From the NCBI RefSeq assembly GCF_018122735.1, contig NZ_JAGRRD010000001.1:4431218-4495217 (forward strand): a DNA stretch of 64,000 nt. The letters are read 5' to 3'. Shown in pieces: positions 37,603 to 46,090 of the stretch. Every line of letters starts with the position of its first letter. Position 1 is the first letter of the stretch. The notes beneath the pieces were generated by a model, which made no database searches, was not told where the DNA came from, and worked only from the letters and a program-made list of their open reading frames with translations. The stretch is from Azoarcus sp. L1K30 (GTDB taxonomy: Bacteria > Pseudomonadota > Gammaproteobacteria > Burkholderiales > Rhodocyclaceae). The position numbers were made by a program, and so were the translations under genes.

Positions 37603-38273
37603 TGTCACGTGTGCTTGCGGTGCTGCTGGCGTTGATCAGCAGTTGGGCGTTTGCGCAGGATGCGCAGGTGTCCGTATGTTACAACTACGGCTGTAGCGCG
37701 ACGGGGACCGTGGTGTTCGAGTCCGGGGTGCTGGCGAAAGCCCGCGCCAGCCTGCTCGAGGCAGGCGATGCCGTGGCCGAGCGCGCCGCACTTGCCGTCG
37801 TTGTGGGCGGGCTGTATCTGGAAGCGGGCCGGCAGACACCGATCGCGGCCGACCGTGGCGGGAATTTTCTCGATCAGGAGGTCGAGGGACGAATGGACTG
37901 CATCGATCATTCGACCACGACCACCCGTTTCCTGACGATGATGGCAGATCGCGGGATGTTGCGCTTTCATCGGGTGCTGGAGCCGGCCCGGCGGACGCGA
38001 TTCATTCTGCAGCATTTCAGCGCGGTGATCGAAGAGCGTGCGCCCCCACCGGGCTTGCAGCAAGCCGTGGTCGTGCCCGATCATGTGCCGCTGATGCTGG
38101 CTTTGTGCGATTGCGCGGAGGTGCTCGGCGACGTGCTGTTGCCGCCTGCGCTGCCGGCGCCCATGCCCGGGGCACGTTTCGCGGTTGACAGCTGGTTTGT
38201 CGACAATGGCGAGGCAGCGGTCGTGCTGCCTCTGGCTGACTGGTTGGATGGAGATGGACCGAATGTCCAGTAG
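37602..38273 (+). CDS. Conserved exported protein of unknown function
   Basis: A 223-residue protein with a clear signal peptide ([17 protein letters not shown]). The mature part has a YNYGCSATG motif with two close Cys, an [20 protein letters not shown] block with another Cys, and later CDCAEVLGD, giving several Cys that may form disulfides or bind metal in the periplasm. I do not recognise a characterised family. The ATG overlaps the nudJ stop by one base and the stop precedes the mnmA start by about 16 bases, so it sits inside the nudJ-mnmA transcript. Confidence 0.7.
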   Translation: MSRVLAVLLALISSWAFAQDAQVSVCYNYGCSATGTVVFESGVLAKARASLLEAGDAVAERAALAVVVGGLYLEAGRQTPIAADRGGNFLDQEVEGRMDCIDHSTTTTRFLTMMADRGMLRFHRVLEPARRTRFILQHFSAVIEERAPPPGLQQAVVVPDHVPLMLALCDCAEVLGDVLLPPALPAPMPGARFAVDSWFVDNGEAAVVLPLADWLDGDGPNVQ

Positions 38274-38289
38274 GCAGGATCAAGGTGGA

Positions 38290-39387
38290 ATGAAGGTCGT
38301 GGTCGGCATGTCCGGCGGCGTCGATTCGGCGGTGACGGCGCTCCTGCTCAAGCGTCAGGGCTACGAGGTCACCGGCCTGTTCATGAAGAACTGGGAAGAT
38401 GACGATGATGCCGACTACTGCTCCACGCGGCAGGATCTGGTTGACGTCGCCTCGGTGTGTGATGTCATCGGCATCGATCTCGAAGTGGTCAATTTCAGTG
38501 CCGAATACAAGGACAGGGTGTTTGCGGATTTCCTGCGTGAGTATGAGGCCGGACGCACGCCAAACCCCGATATCCTGTGCAACTCCGAGATCAAGTTCCG
38601 CTGCTTTCTCGACCATGCGATGGCGCTAGGCGCTGACCGCATTGCCACGGGCCATTACGCCCAGGTGCGCGAATGGGAGAACGATGGGCGGCGTGAATTT
38701 CAGCTGCTCAAGGCCGAGGACGGCACCAAGGACCAGAGCTATTTTCTCTATCGGCTCAACCAGGCGCAGCTGTCGAGGACCCTGTTTCCGCTTGGTGCGA
38801 TGTACAAGCGCGAAGTGCGCAAGATCGCCGAAGCGGCAGGACTGCACGTGGCCACCAAGAAGGACTCGACCGGGATCTGCTTCATCGGTGAGCGGCCCTT
38901 CCGCGAGTTTCTGATGCGCTACCTGCCGACTTCGCCGGGCGAAATCCGTTCGCTTGACGATGATTGCGTCATTGGCGAGCACCAGGGCCTGATGTATCAC
39001 ACCATCGGGCAGCGCAAGGGCCTGCACATCGGCGGCATCAAGGGCAATCAGGATGAGGCGGGTGAGCACGAGGCCTGGTATGTGGCGCGCAAGGACGTGA
39101 AGGCGAATGTGCTTTATGCGGTGCAGGGGCATGCGCATCCGGCGCTGCTAAAGGAACGCCTGACTGCGATCGACCTGAACTGGATCAGCGGACGCGACCC
39201 GCACACCCACTGGGTGTACACCGCCAAGCCGCGCTATCGCACGCCGGACATGCCCTGCGAGATCGATCGTATTGGCAGTGATGGTGCCGAAATCGTCTTC
39301 GCCCAGCCGCAATGGGCGCTGACGCCGGGTCAAAGCGTGGTGGTGTATGAGTCCAAGGTGTGTCTGGGTGGCGGCATCATCGCCTGA
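38290..39387 (+). CDS. mnmA: tRNA-specific 2-thiouridylase
   Basis: MnmA thiolates U34 of tRNA-Lys, -Glu and -Gln using sulfur from a persulfide carrier. The 365-residue product has the PP-loop [18 protein letters not shown], the first catalytic Cys in [18 protein letters not shown], the second Cys in [16 protein letters not shown], and the C-terminal domain ending CLGGGIIA. The ATG at 38290 directly follows AAGGTGGA; an ATG at 38263 that overlaps the previous gene gives a nine-residue longer start and cannot be excluded. It is convergent with the next gene, with only 15 bases between the stops. Confidence 0.95.
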   Translation: MKVVVGMSGGVDSAVTALLLKRQGYEVTGLFMKNWEDDDDADYCSTRQDLVDVASVCDVIGIDLEVVNFSAEYKDRVFADFLREYEAGRTPNPDILCNSEIKFRCFLDHAMALGADRIATGHYAQVREWENDGRREFQLLKAEDGTKDQSYFLYRLNQAQLSRTLFPLGAMYKREVRKIAEAAGLHVATKKDSTGICFIGERPFREFLMRYLPTSPGEIRSLDDDCVIGEHQGLMYHTIGQRKGLHIGGIKGNQDEAGEHEAWYVARKDVKANVLYAVQGHAHPALLKERLTAIDLNWISGRDPHTHWVYTAKPRYRTPDMPCEIDRIGSDGAEIVFAQPQWALTPGQSVVVYESKVCLGGGIIA

Positions 39388-39402
39388 GGGCGTGCCGACG
39401 CG

Positions 39403-40344
39403 TCAGTTGGTTGACAGCCACTGTGCCGTGCGGGGGCTGTCGAGTCCGGCGAAGCTGCGCGCATAGTGGTCACAACGCTCGAAGTACTCGCGGGTGCTCT
39501 TGGGCATCGTGACCCGGGCGCGGCTGATGTAATTGAGCAGATCGCGCCCCTGCAGAATCAGGCGCATGCCGTCGGCGGCGCGCTGCATCGTCGGCATGTC
39601 CGGATTCGTCGCAAGATGCGGCGCGAAGGCGGACAGTTTCTCGGACGACACGACGAATTCGGCCCACACGTCGAACAGGTCACCGTCGGTGCGCAGGGTC
39701 TCGCACTTGTCCTTGGCCAGGTCGGTGAAGTGCCGGATCAGTTCGTCGATGCCGACAAACAAGGGGTCGCTGGCGAACGTCTTGATCATGACTGCAGCGA
39801 TCTTGTCGATGTCGCGCAAGGTCTGTGCAATCTTGATGTAACGGCTGTCGTAGAAGGCCTCGACCGGAATCGAAAAGGCGCGGAACGGCTCACCCCAGAG
39901 CTCGTCGATGCCTTCCTCGCCGCTGCGGTGGCGCACCATCTTGCCGAGCGTCAGGGCCTCGTGCAGGCACATTCCGCATTCGCGCATCAGGGCATTGTCG
40001 GACTCGATCTCGATGCCGAGCTCCTGCATCTCCACCAGCTTGGTAAAGATGTCGGTGGCGCGGTTGAACAGGGCCCCTGCCAGCATGGCGCCCTTGACCC
40101 GCCTGCGCTCCGGGTTCTGCTCCTCGTCGTAAGCCTTCCGAGCCTCCTTGAGGCGCTTGCCCGGAATATTGATGCCATGCTCGACGTGGTTGAACAGCCG
40201 CCGCGTGAGGGCCTGGATCAGGGTCTTCTTCGCCTGCAAGGTATCTGCGGGCGGGTCGTAAGCCTTGATCCAGTAGCCGTCGTAATACACGCGGCGAACG
40301 CCGTCGATGGTGTTGGAGGTTCCGTTCGGGATGGCCGTGTTCAT
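39403..40344 (-). CDS. Unrecognised cytoplasmic protein, 313 residues
   Basis: I do not recognise this protein. It has no signal peptide or membrane segment. Composition and pattern suggest an almost all-helical fold: long amphipathic stretches from AKKTLIQALTRRLFNHVEHG through RRRVKGAMLAGALFNRATDIF and RYIKIAQTLRDIDKIAAVM to the C-terminus. There are three Cys, two of them close (MRECGMCLHEAL). An ATG start at 40344 is unambiguous. Fifty-four bases upstream is the dyad GTGCAATGCAC, also present in an AT-rich region at 59.6 kb. The gene follows the DUF2062 gene on the same strand and is convergent with mnmA. Confidence 0.7.
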   Translation of the reverse strand: MNTAIPNGTSNTIDGVRRVYYDGYWIKAYDPPADTLQAKKTLIQALTRRLFNHVEHGINIPGKRLKEARKAYDEEQNPERRRVKGAMLAGALFNRATDIFTKLVEMQELGIEIESDNALMRECGMCLHEALTLGKMVRHRSGEEGIDELWGEPFRAFSIPVEAFYDSRYIKIAQTLRDIDKIAAVMIKTFASDPLFVGIDELIRHFTDLAKDKCETLRTDGDLFDVWAEFVVSSEKLSAFAPHLATNPDMPTMQRAADGMRLILQGRDLLNYISRARVTMPKSTREYFERCDHYARSFAGLDSPRTAQWLSTN

Positions 40345-40397
40345 TGCGGGATCTGTTCGAGGTGCGGTAGGACCAGAACCGCGAGCATACGCCTAAC

Positions 40398-40412
40398 GTG
40401 CAATGCACAAAA
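40398..40412. promoter_or_regulatory. Dyad GTGCAATGCAC upstream of the unknown gene
   Basis: GTGCAATGCACAAAA occurs here and again at 59616-59630, letter for letter. The dyad has 4-bp arms (GTGC/GCAC) around AAT. It lies upstream of the gene at 39403-40344, at a distance suited to an operator. Confidence 0.4.
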
Positions 40413-40425
40413 GCGGCTTGAACAC

Positions 40426-40977
40426 TCACCGGGCTGTGCGCAATACGCGCAATTGGCGCTGGCGGCGACGCTTTGACAGGACCTTGACGCGCCAGAACAG
40501 GCGCGCGCCCCAATACCCGATCGTTGCACCGCACACGGCCATCAGCAGCATGCCGAGCACCAGCGGCTGGCCGATGCCGGTGAGCCATGCCCAAACGTCA
40601 CCCAATTGTCCGAACCACGCAGGGGTAGCGGCCTCTTCACTGAGCCGCACAAGATTGCGCGGTATCGGCGCACCGATCAGGCTGGCCCCCAGACGGTAAG
40701 CGAAATAATAGATCGGCGCGTAGGTGAACGGATTGCTGACCAGTGTCGATACTGCAGCGATCCACAGGTTGCCGCGCAACAACAGCGAGGCGACGGCTGC
40801 CGCGGGGATCTGGGCAACCGGTACCATGAGACCGAAGAATGCGCCGATCGCAACCCCTCGCGCGACAGCGCGGCGATTGACGTGCCACAGCAAGGGGTCG
40901 TGGATGCGCGGCCCCAGCCAGCTCAGCAGGCGGCTTTGCTTGATGCTGTCATGGGTGGGCAGGAGACGTTTCAGCAT
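40426..40977 (-). CDS. DUF2062 membrane protein
   Basis: A 183-residue protein of the DUF2062 family. RLLSWLGPRIHDPLLWHVNRRAVARGVAIGAFFGLM gives the typical pair of a charged N-terminal helix followed by a membrane helix, and FTYAPIYYFAYRLGASLIG is another membrane segment; four helices in all. Function unknown; the family is common beside lipid and cell-surface genes. The start is the ATG at 40977, with no better alternative. It precedes the unknown gene on the same strand by 81 bases. Confidence 0.85.
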   Translation of the reverse strand: MLKRLLPTHDSIKQSRLLSWLGPRIHDPLLWHVNRRAVARGVAIGAFFGLMVPVAQIPAAAVASLLLRGNLWIAAVSTLVSNPFTYAPIYYFAYRLGASLIGAPIPRNLVRLSEEAATPAWFGQLGDVWAWLTGIGQPLVLGMLLMAVCGATIGYWGARLFWRVKVLSKRRRQRQLRVLRTAR

Positions 40978-41158
40978 GGTCCGCAGTATGAAGGTTGATC
41001 AGCATTTCTCCCTCTCCGGGACGCTGGAGCGGGATCATGGGCTGTCTGGCGGAAAGTATTCCTCAGCCGATGTTATCGCCCGCGACGGGGCGTAGACAAT
41101 CGAAGCGCACAGGAATTCCGCGCGTCAGCCACCCTTCAGCTTCGGCATCCACGCATAT

Positions 41159-41611
41159 TCAGGCAAAGTCGGCAGGCACGACCGCGCGCAGGACGGTCTG
41201 GGTCTCATTGTCGCGGACTCGGTTGGTGAACCACCACAGCGCCCCCTTCTTGATCGTCCACTCTGCTTCGACGCCGGACAACAGCAGCGCCGCGAGGCGT
41301 CCGAGACCGGGTTGATGTCCGACGATGAGCGTTGCGCCGCTGGCATCGGGCCACCCCGACGCGGCAAGCATGTCGGAGACGCCTGCGTCAGGACCGAGCC
41401 CCGGCACGACCTCGAAGCTGTCGGTAAATGCGCTGGCCGTCTGTCGCGTTCGCACCGTCGGGCTGACAAGAACCTGCAGTCGCTTGGGGCGATGCTGTTC
41501 GAGCCATGCGGCCACCTTGCGGGCCTGCTTGAGGCCGCGTTCGGTGAGTTCGCGGTCGTGGTCGGGGGTTCCATCCACGGCTTCCGCGTGGCGCCACAGC
41601 AACAAATCCAT
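41159..41611 (-). CDS. sixA: Phosphohistidine phosphatase SixA
   Basis: A 150-residue histidine phosphatase. LLLWRHAEAVDG holds the RHxE active-site His, LVSPTVRTRQTASAF the second Arg block and VGHQPGLGRLAALLL the second catalytic His (GH). SixA removes phosphate from histidine-phosphotransfer domains, for example of ArcB or the nitrogen phosphotransferase system. The start has an excellent GGAGGA ribosome site; the longer frame is not supported. It follows the CYTH/CHAD gene on the same strand by 77 bases. Confidence 0.88.
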   Translation of the reverse strand: MDLLLWRHAEAVDGTPDHDRELTERGLKQARKVAAWLEQHRPKRLQVLVSPTVRTRQTASAFTDSFEVVPGLGPDAGVSDMLAASGWPDASGATLIVGHQPGLGRLAALLLSGVEAEWTIKKGALWWFTNRVRDNETQTVLRAVVPADFA

Positions 41612-41688
41612 TCCGTCCTCCGTTGTGTCAAGGGCCGGTAGCTTAGCCGTCCTGTCTTGCGCTGATGTGACAGCGCCCGGCATCGGCG

Positions 41689-43197
41689 TCACCAGGGCGT
41701 CTTGCCCCACAGCAGGGGTTCTACCTCCTGCAGCACGCGTCGACGCAGCCGGGTGTAGCGCGGTCCGTGCCAGCCGATGATGAACGAAGCGGCGGCCTGC
41801 AATTCGCCGCGCTTGCCGGCCCATGCCTCGAGCCGGCACCGGGCCACATCCACGTCCTGCAGAAAACCGAGCGTGGCCTGCGCGTCGGTTACGCCCTGCA
41901 CATAGCGTTGGACCCCACGAGTGGAAAACAGTGCGCCGAAGAATTCGATGCCGTAACGCAGTTGCTTCATCGCGATGCGCAGGGCGTGGAGTTGCGTCGG
42001 AATCAGCGTATTGCTGGTTTCGAATCGTCTTCTGGCGCGCTTGCGCAAGCGATTCAGCTGCAAGCGGGCGAATGTCTTGAGATCGACTGCGGCAATCAGG
42101 TCGCTGGTGGGGAGCGCGTACAGCGCGGCGTTGAACGCCAGCATCAGCCGCCCCTGGTCGGAATGCGACAGGTTGTGCAGGGCCGTCTTGCGTGCGGCTT
42201 CCCGCGCATGCTCGACGATTCCGAGCAGTTCGGAGAGACCGCTCCCGGGCCCGTCGGCCAAGCCGTCGGCGACGACCGGCGCAAGCAGTTCCGCCTGCAG
42301 GACGTCGAGGTCGCGCGTCTCGCCGAATCGATTGGCATTGTCTCGCAGGCGCTCATTCCACTCGACGACGAAGGCCGAGGGCAGGGCAGGGGCGAACAGC
42401 TTGATCAGCGACCTCAGCCGGCGCAGTGCAACGCGCAGTTGATGGATGAACTCAGGCCCGTCGTGACCCGCTGTCGCGGCCTCGACATTGCCTTGCCACT
42501 GTCGCAGACAGCTGTTTGCGTGGAGGCGAAAGGCCTCAATGACCGTGTTGTCGGGCTTGAGGGTGACGGGCTCGGCCTTGACAGGACGAACCGGCGTGTC
42601 GAGAAAGAGCTGGTAGCCGCGTTGTGCCTTCGATGCGTCACCGGGCACCAGCGGCAGCGTCGCCGCCAGTTCGCAGGCCAATGCGAGCAGGTCCTGGGGC
42701 TTGCCCTGTTCAAGCTCGAGTTCGAGCTCGCAGATGGGGGCGCTGCGTTGCCCGGCCTCGATGCTGCCGGTGTCGATCATCAACAGGATGCTGACCCCCT
42801 CACGGGGGGAGCAGCGTCTGGTCTCGCGGCGAAAGCGGGTGGTGAAGACGGGGGTCAGCCTGTCGTGATGCCGGTTGAGCAGTTTGGCCACCTCGGGGAT
42901 GTCGACGGCCGAGAAGTCGAAGTGGTCGGTGTAGGTCTGCTCCCACTCCGGGCGTCGCGAAAGGCCCCCGGTGGATACCGCTGCGCATTTGACGGTCTGC
43001 AACCAGGTGCGGCCCATACGCCGGGTGCGAACGGCGACCTTGCGCGCCTTGAGGGCGAGCTCGGGGGTGTCGAAATAGGTGTTGTCCAGCGTGGCGGCAT
43101 TGCCCTCGCGCGCCGCACCCGCGATCAGCGGATGTCGTTTCAGGGCGGCAAGCGCGCGGCGTGGAAAGCTCAGCTTGAGTTCGATTTCCTGGCTCAT
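41689..43197 (-). CDS. CYTH-CHAD domain protein (inorganic triphosphatase-like)
   Basis: A 502-residue cytoplasmic protein. The N-terminal CYTH domain (residues 1-210) starts with EIELKL, the ExExK motif that binds triphosphate, and continues with acidic strands such as CELELELEQG. The C-terminal CHAD domain (about residues 220-495) is a helical domain rich in conserved His and Lys/Arg that binds polyphosphate in other systems. E. coli YgiF, which has the same layout and is a triphosphatase, is encoded directly upstream of glnE; here the order is glnE first on the minus strand, then this gene. Start at the ATG of MSQEIELKL. Confidence 0.9.
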   Translation of the reverse strand: MSQEIELKLSFPRRALAALKRHPLIAGAAREGNAATLDNTYFDTPELALKARKVAVRTRRMGRTWLQTVKCAAVSTGGLSRRPEWEQTYTDHFDFSAVDIPEVAKLLNRHHDRLTPVFTTRFRRETRRCSPREGVSILLMIDTGSIEAGQRSAPICELELELEQGKPQDLLALACELAATLPLVPGDASKAQRGYQLFLDTPVRPVKAEPVTLKPDNTVIEAFRLHANSCLRQWQGNVEAATAGHDGPEFIHQLRVALRRLRSLIKLFAPALPSAFVVEWNERLRDNANRFGETRDLDVLQAELLAPVVADGLADGPGSGLSELLGIVEHAREAARKTALHNLSHSDQGRLMLAFNAALYALPTSDLIAAVDLKTFARLQLNRLRKRARRRFETSNTLIPTQLHALRIAMKQLRYGIEFFGALFSTRGVQRYVQGVTDAQATLGFLQDVDVARCRLEAWAGKRGELQAAASFIIGWHGPRYTRLRRRVLQEVEPLLWGKTPW

Positions 43198-43303
43198 GGG
43201 GCGACCCCGCCATCGCTGGCAAGTGCCTGAGAAATTTGTATCAGCACATTCTATCCGGCCCAATTGCGCGGCGTCATGTTCATTTCCATGACACGGCGCG
43301 CGT

Positions 43304-45988
43304 TCAGCCGGGGCCGAAGACGTGCGCCCACAGAGCGAGTACCGGCGTCCGCGCGCGCTCCGCCTCCTCCAGCGGCACCCGCGATGCCAGGTCGTTAAGG
43401 CGTTGGCGATGCTGCAAGTGGCGCAAGTGGCGATAGCTGTCGCCGCAGGCGATGGCAAGATCCGCGGGAATCAGGCGCAGCTCGCCGGCGATACGCAGCA
43501 GTGCGATGTTGCCAAGGTTGCCGGTGAGCTCGGGGTGCGTATGGGCGTAGCCGAGCACGAGATACTGGATCAGGAACTCGACGTCGACGAGGCCGCCGCT
43601 GTCGTGCTTGAGATCGAACTGACTGCTCTTGCCGGCATGCGCATCACGCATCTTGTTGCGCATCTCGAGCACGTCCGCGCGCAGTCGCGCGAGGTCGCGC
43701 GGCATGCGCAGCACCTCGCTGCGGATGTGCTCGAAAGCGGCGCCGAGCGCCGGGTCGCCGGCACTGAAGCGGGCGCGGGTGAGGGCCTGGTGTTCCCACA
43801 CCCAGGCGGATTCCATCTGGTATTTGCGGAAGGACTCGAGCGAGCATGCGATCAGGCCGGAGTCTCCGTTGGGGCGCAGCCGAAGATCGGTCTCGAACAG
43901 GATGCCGGCGGCGGTGCGGCTCGACAGCCAGGTGTTGATGCGCTGGGCCAGGCGGGTGTATACCTCGGCCGCCTCGGGCGCGTCATCGTCATAGATGAAG
44001 ACGATGTCGAGGTCGGAGGCATAGCCCAGTTCCTTGCCGCCCAGCTTGCCGTAGCTGATGACGGCAAAGGTCGGCGTTTCCCGGTGGCGGATCTTGATCT
44101 TGCGCCAGCACAGCGGCACGGTGAGGGCGAGCATGGCGTCTGCCAGCGCCGAAAGGTGGTCTGCGAGTTTTTCCACCGTGAGCAGGCCGGCGATGTCCTG
44201 CGTCAACAGGCGGAACGACTGAGCGTGATGCTGCTCGCGCATGAGATCCATCTGCCGCTCCATGTCGGGCTCAATGGCGTCGAGCTGCGCGGCAAGTTCG
44301 GCCGCAAAGCGGTCCCAGTCCGGCGCGGTCTCGAGGTTGCGATCATCGAGCAGCTCATCGAGCAGGATGGGGTGGCGTCCGAGATACTGCGCGGCCCAGC
44401 GCGAGGCGCCGATCAGATCGACAACACGGCGCAGCGCTTGCGGGTATTGCTGCAGCAGGGCCAGGTAGGCGCCACGCTTGCTGATGCCTTCAAGCAGATC
44501 GAGGCTGCGCGACAAGGCTACGTCGGCGTCGGGCGTGGCGGCTGCGGCCTCGAGCACGCGCGGCATGAGGGCGTCGAGACGGCCCCGGATCTTGTTCGGC
44601 AATTGCTGGTAGCGCGGGCTGCTGCGAATCGTCGCAAGCCTTCGGGCCGCTGCTGCCGGGTCGCGGTAGCCGAGTGTCGCCAGCGCAGGAGTCGAGAGCT
44701 CGGTGTCATCGGCGCCGGACCAGATTGCCTCGAGGCTGTGGTCTTCCTGGTTGGGATCGGCGAATACGGCGTCGAAATGGTGGCCGACCACGGCCCGATG
44801 GCCGTCGAGAGCCGCCAGCAACGCGGGATAGTCGTCGAAACCCATGGCGCGGGCAACGAGCAGGCGGTCGGCTTCGGACGCGGGAAGGTCGTGGGTCTGA
44901 GCGTCGTCGAGATACTGCAGTCTGTGCTCCAGCCGGCGCAGGAAGATGTAGGCCGCCTCGAGCGCCCGCACCGAATCGGCGGCAAGAATGCCGCGCTCGG
45001 CGAGTCCGGCAAGGACTTTGAGGGTGGGTCTGGTCTGCAGGTCGATATCGCGGCCGCCACGGATGAGCTGGAATACCTGGGCAATGAACTCGATTTCGCG
45101 GATGCCGCCAGGTCCCAGCTTGATGTTCTGGGCGCGGTCGCGGCGAGCGACTTCGCGTCGGATCTGTGCGTGCAGCTCGCGCATGGCGTTGATGGCGCCG
45201 AAATCGAGGTACTTGCGGAACACGAACGGGCGAGAGATCCGTTCCAGTTCCTGCCAGCGCTCACCGGCGAGGACGCGTGCCTTTATCCAGGCGTAGCGCT
45301 CCCATTCGCGCCCCTGGGTGATGAAGTAGTTCTCCAGCATGTCGAAGCTGGCCACCAGCGGGCCGGAGTCGCCATTGGGGCGCAGACGCATGTCGACGCG
45401 GAAGACCTGCCCGTGCTCGGTCACCTCGGCCAGTGCCTGGATCAACTGTTTTCCGAGGCGCTCAAAGAACTCGAAATTGCTGATGACCTTGGTGCCGGCG
45501 GTGTCGCCATCTTCCGGATAGACGAAGATGAGGTCGATATCGGACGAGACATTGAGCTCGCGCCCACCCAGCTTGCCCATGCCGATGACGAGCAGCTCCT
45601 GTGCCCAGCCCGTGGGCGAAACCGGCTCACCGTAGCGCACGATCAGCGGCTCGCGTAGTACCTCGTGGGTGTGGCGGATGGCCACCTCGGCGAGCAGCGT
45701 CATGGTTTCGGTGACTTCGGCGAGATCAGCCCGGCCACTGAGGTCGCGCACGATGAGGTGGCAGATCACCCAGGTGCGCAAGTGTCGCAACGCTGGCCGC
45801 AGTTGCGCTTCGTCGCGCCCCTGCCGGGCGATGAACTCGGTCATGGCGTCCGCGTCGAGCGTGCGATCGATGCTCGTCTCAAGGGTCTCGAGCAGCCACG
45901 GGCGGCTGTCGAGCATGCGCTGCAGGAAGCGCGACAGGCCCGCCGCCTGGCGAATAACATCTGGCAACACGGTGAAATCGATGGGCAT
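43304..45988 (-). CDS. glnE: Bifunctional glutamine synthetase adenylyltransferase/deadenylase
   Basis: GlnE adds and removes AMP on glutamine synthetase under control of PII. The 894-residue protein has two nucleotidyltransferase domains. The N-terminal (deadenylase) one has VIGMGKLGGRELNVSSDIDLIF; the C-terminal (adenylylase) one has SYGKLGGKELGYASDLDIVF. Both keep the GS...DxD metal motif, so both activities should be present. I prefer the ATG at 45988 (MPIDFTV) to the one seven codons upstream, because the family begins here; GGAG lies 11 bases before it. It is divergent from yhdP and precedes the CYTH/CHAD gene by 106 bases. Confidence 0.95.
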   Translation of the reverse strand: MPIDFTVLPDVIRQAAGLSRFLQRMLDSRPWLLETLETSIDRTLDADAMTEFIARQGRDEAQLRPALRHLRTWVICHLIVRDLSGRADLAEVTETMTLLAEVAIRHTHEVLREPLIVRYGEPVSPTGWAQELLVIGMGKLGGRELNVSSDIDLIFVYPEDGDTAGTKVISNFEFFERLGKQLIQALAEVTEHGQVFRVDMRLRPNGDSGPLVASFDMLENYFITQGREWERYAWIKARVLAGERWQELERISRPFVFRKYLDFGAINAMRELHAQIRREVARRDRAQNIKLGPGGIREIEFIAQVFQLIRGGRDIDLQTRPTLKVLAGLAERGILAADSVRALEAAYIFLRRLEHRLQYLDDAQTHDLPASEADRLLVARAMGFDDYPALLAALDGHRAVVGHHFDAVFADPNQEDHSLEAIWSGADDTELSTPALATLGYRDPAAAARRLATIRSSPRYQQLPNKIRGRLDALMPRVLEAAAATPDADVALSRSLDLLEGISKRGAYLALLQQYPQALRRVVDLIGASRWAAQYLGRHPILLDELLDDRNLETAPDWDRFAAELAAQLDAIEPDMERQMDLMREQHHAQSFRLLTQDIAGLLTVEKLADHLSALADAMLALTVPLCWRKIKIRHRETPTFAVISYGKLGGKELGYASDLDIVFIYDDDAPEAAEVYTRLAQRINTWLSSRTAAGILFETDLRLRPNGDSGLIACSLESFRKYQMESAWVWEHQALTRARFSAGDPALGAAFEHIRSEVLRMPRDLARLRADVLEMRNKMRDAHAGKSSQFDLKHDSGGLVDVEFLIQYLVLGYAHTHPELTGNLGNIALLRIAGELRLIPADLAIACGDSYRHLRHLQHRQRLNDLASRVPLEEAERARTPVLALWAHVFGPG

Positions 45989-46090
45989 GGGCGTTGCGCT
46001 CCGGAACATTGGTAGAATTCGCGGCTTCGCGTCCGCTGGTGGCAGGGCCGGGACCGAGGCTCAAGAGCGTGATTGTAGCCAAGCCATCCA

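Noticed and set aside
40978..41158. Possible small gene between DUF2062 and sixA
   Set aside because: Only frames with poor starts and no recognisable product; this 180-base interval is treated as non-coding.
41767..43230. A 487-codon open frame antisense to the CYTH/CHAD gene
   Set aside because: Opposite a gene with clear ExExK and CHAD features.
43322..45658. A 778-codon open frame antisense to glnE
   Set aside because: Same effect of codon bias; glnE motifs on the other strand are decisive.
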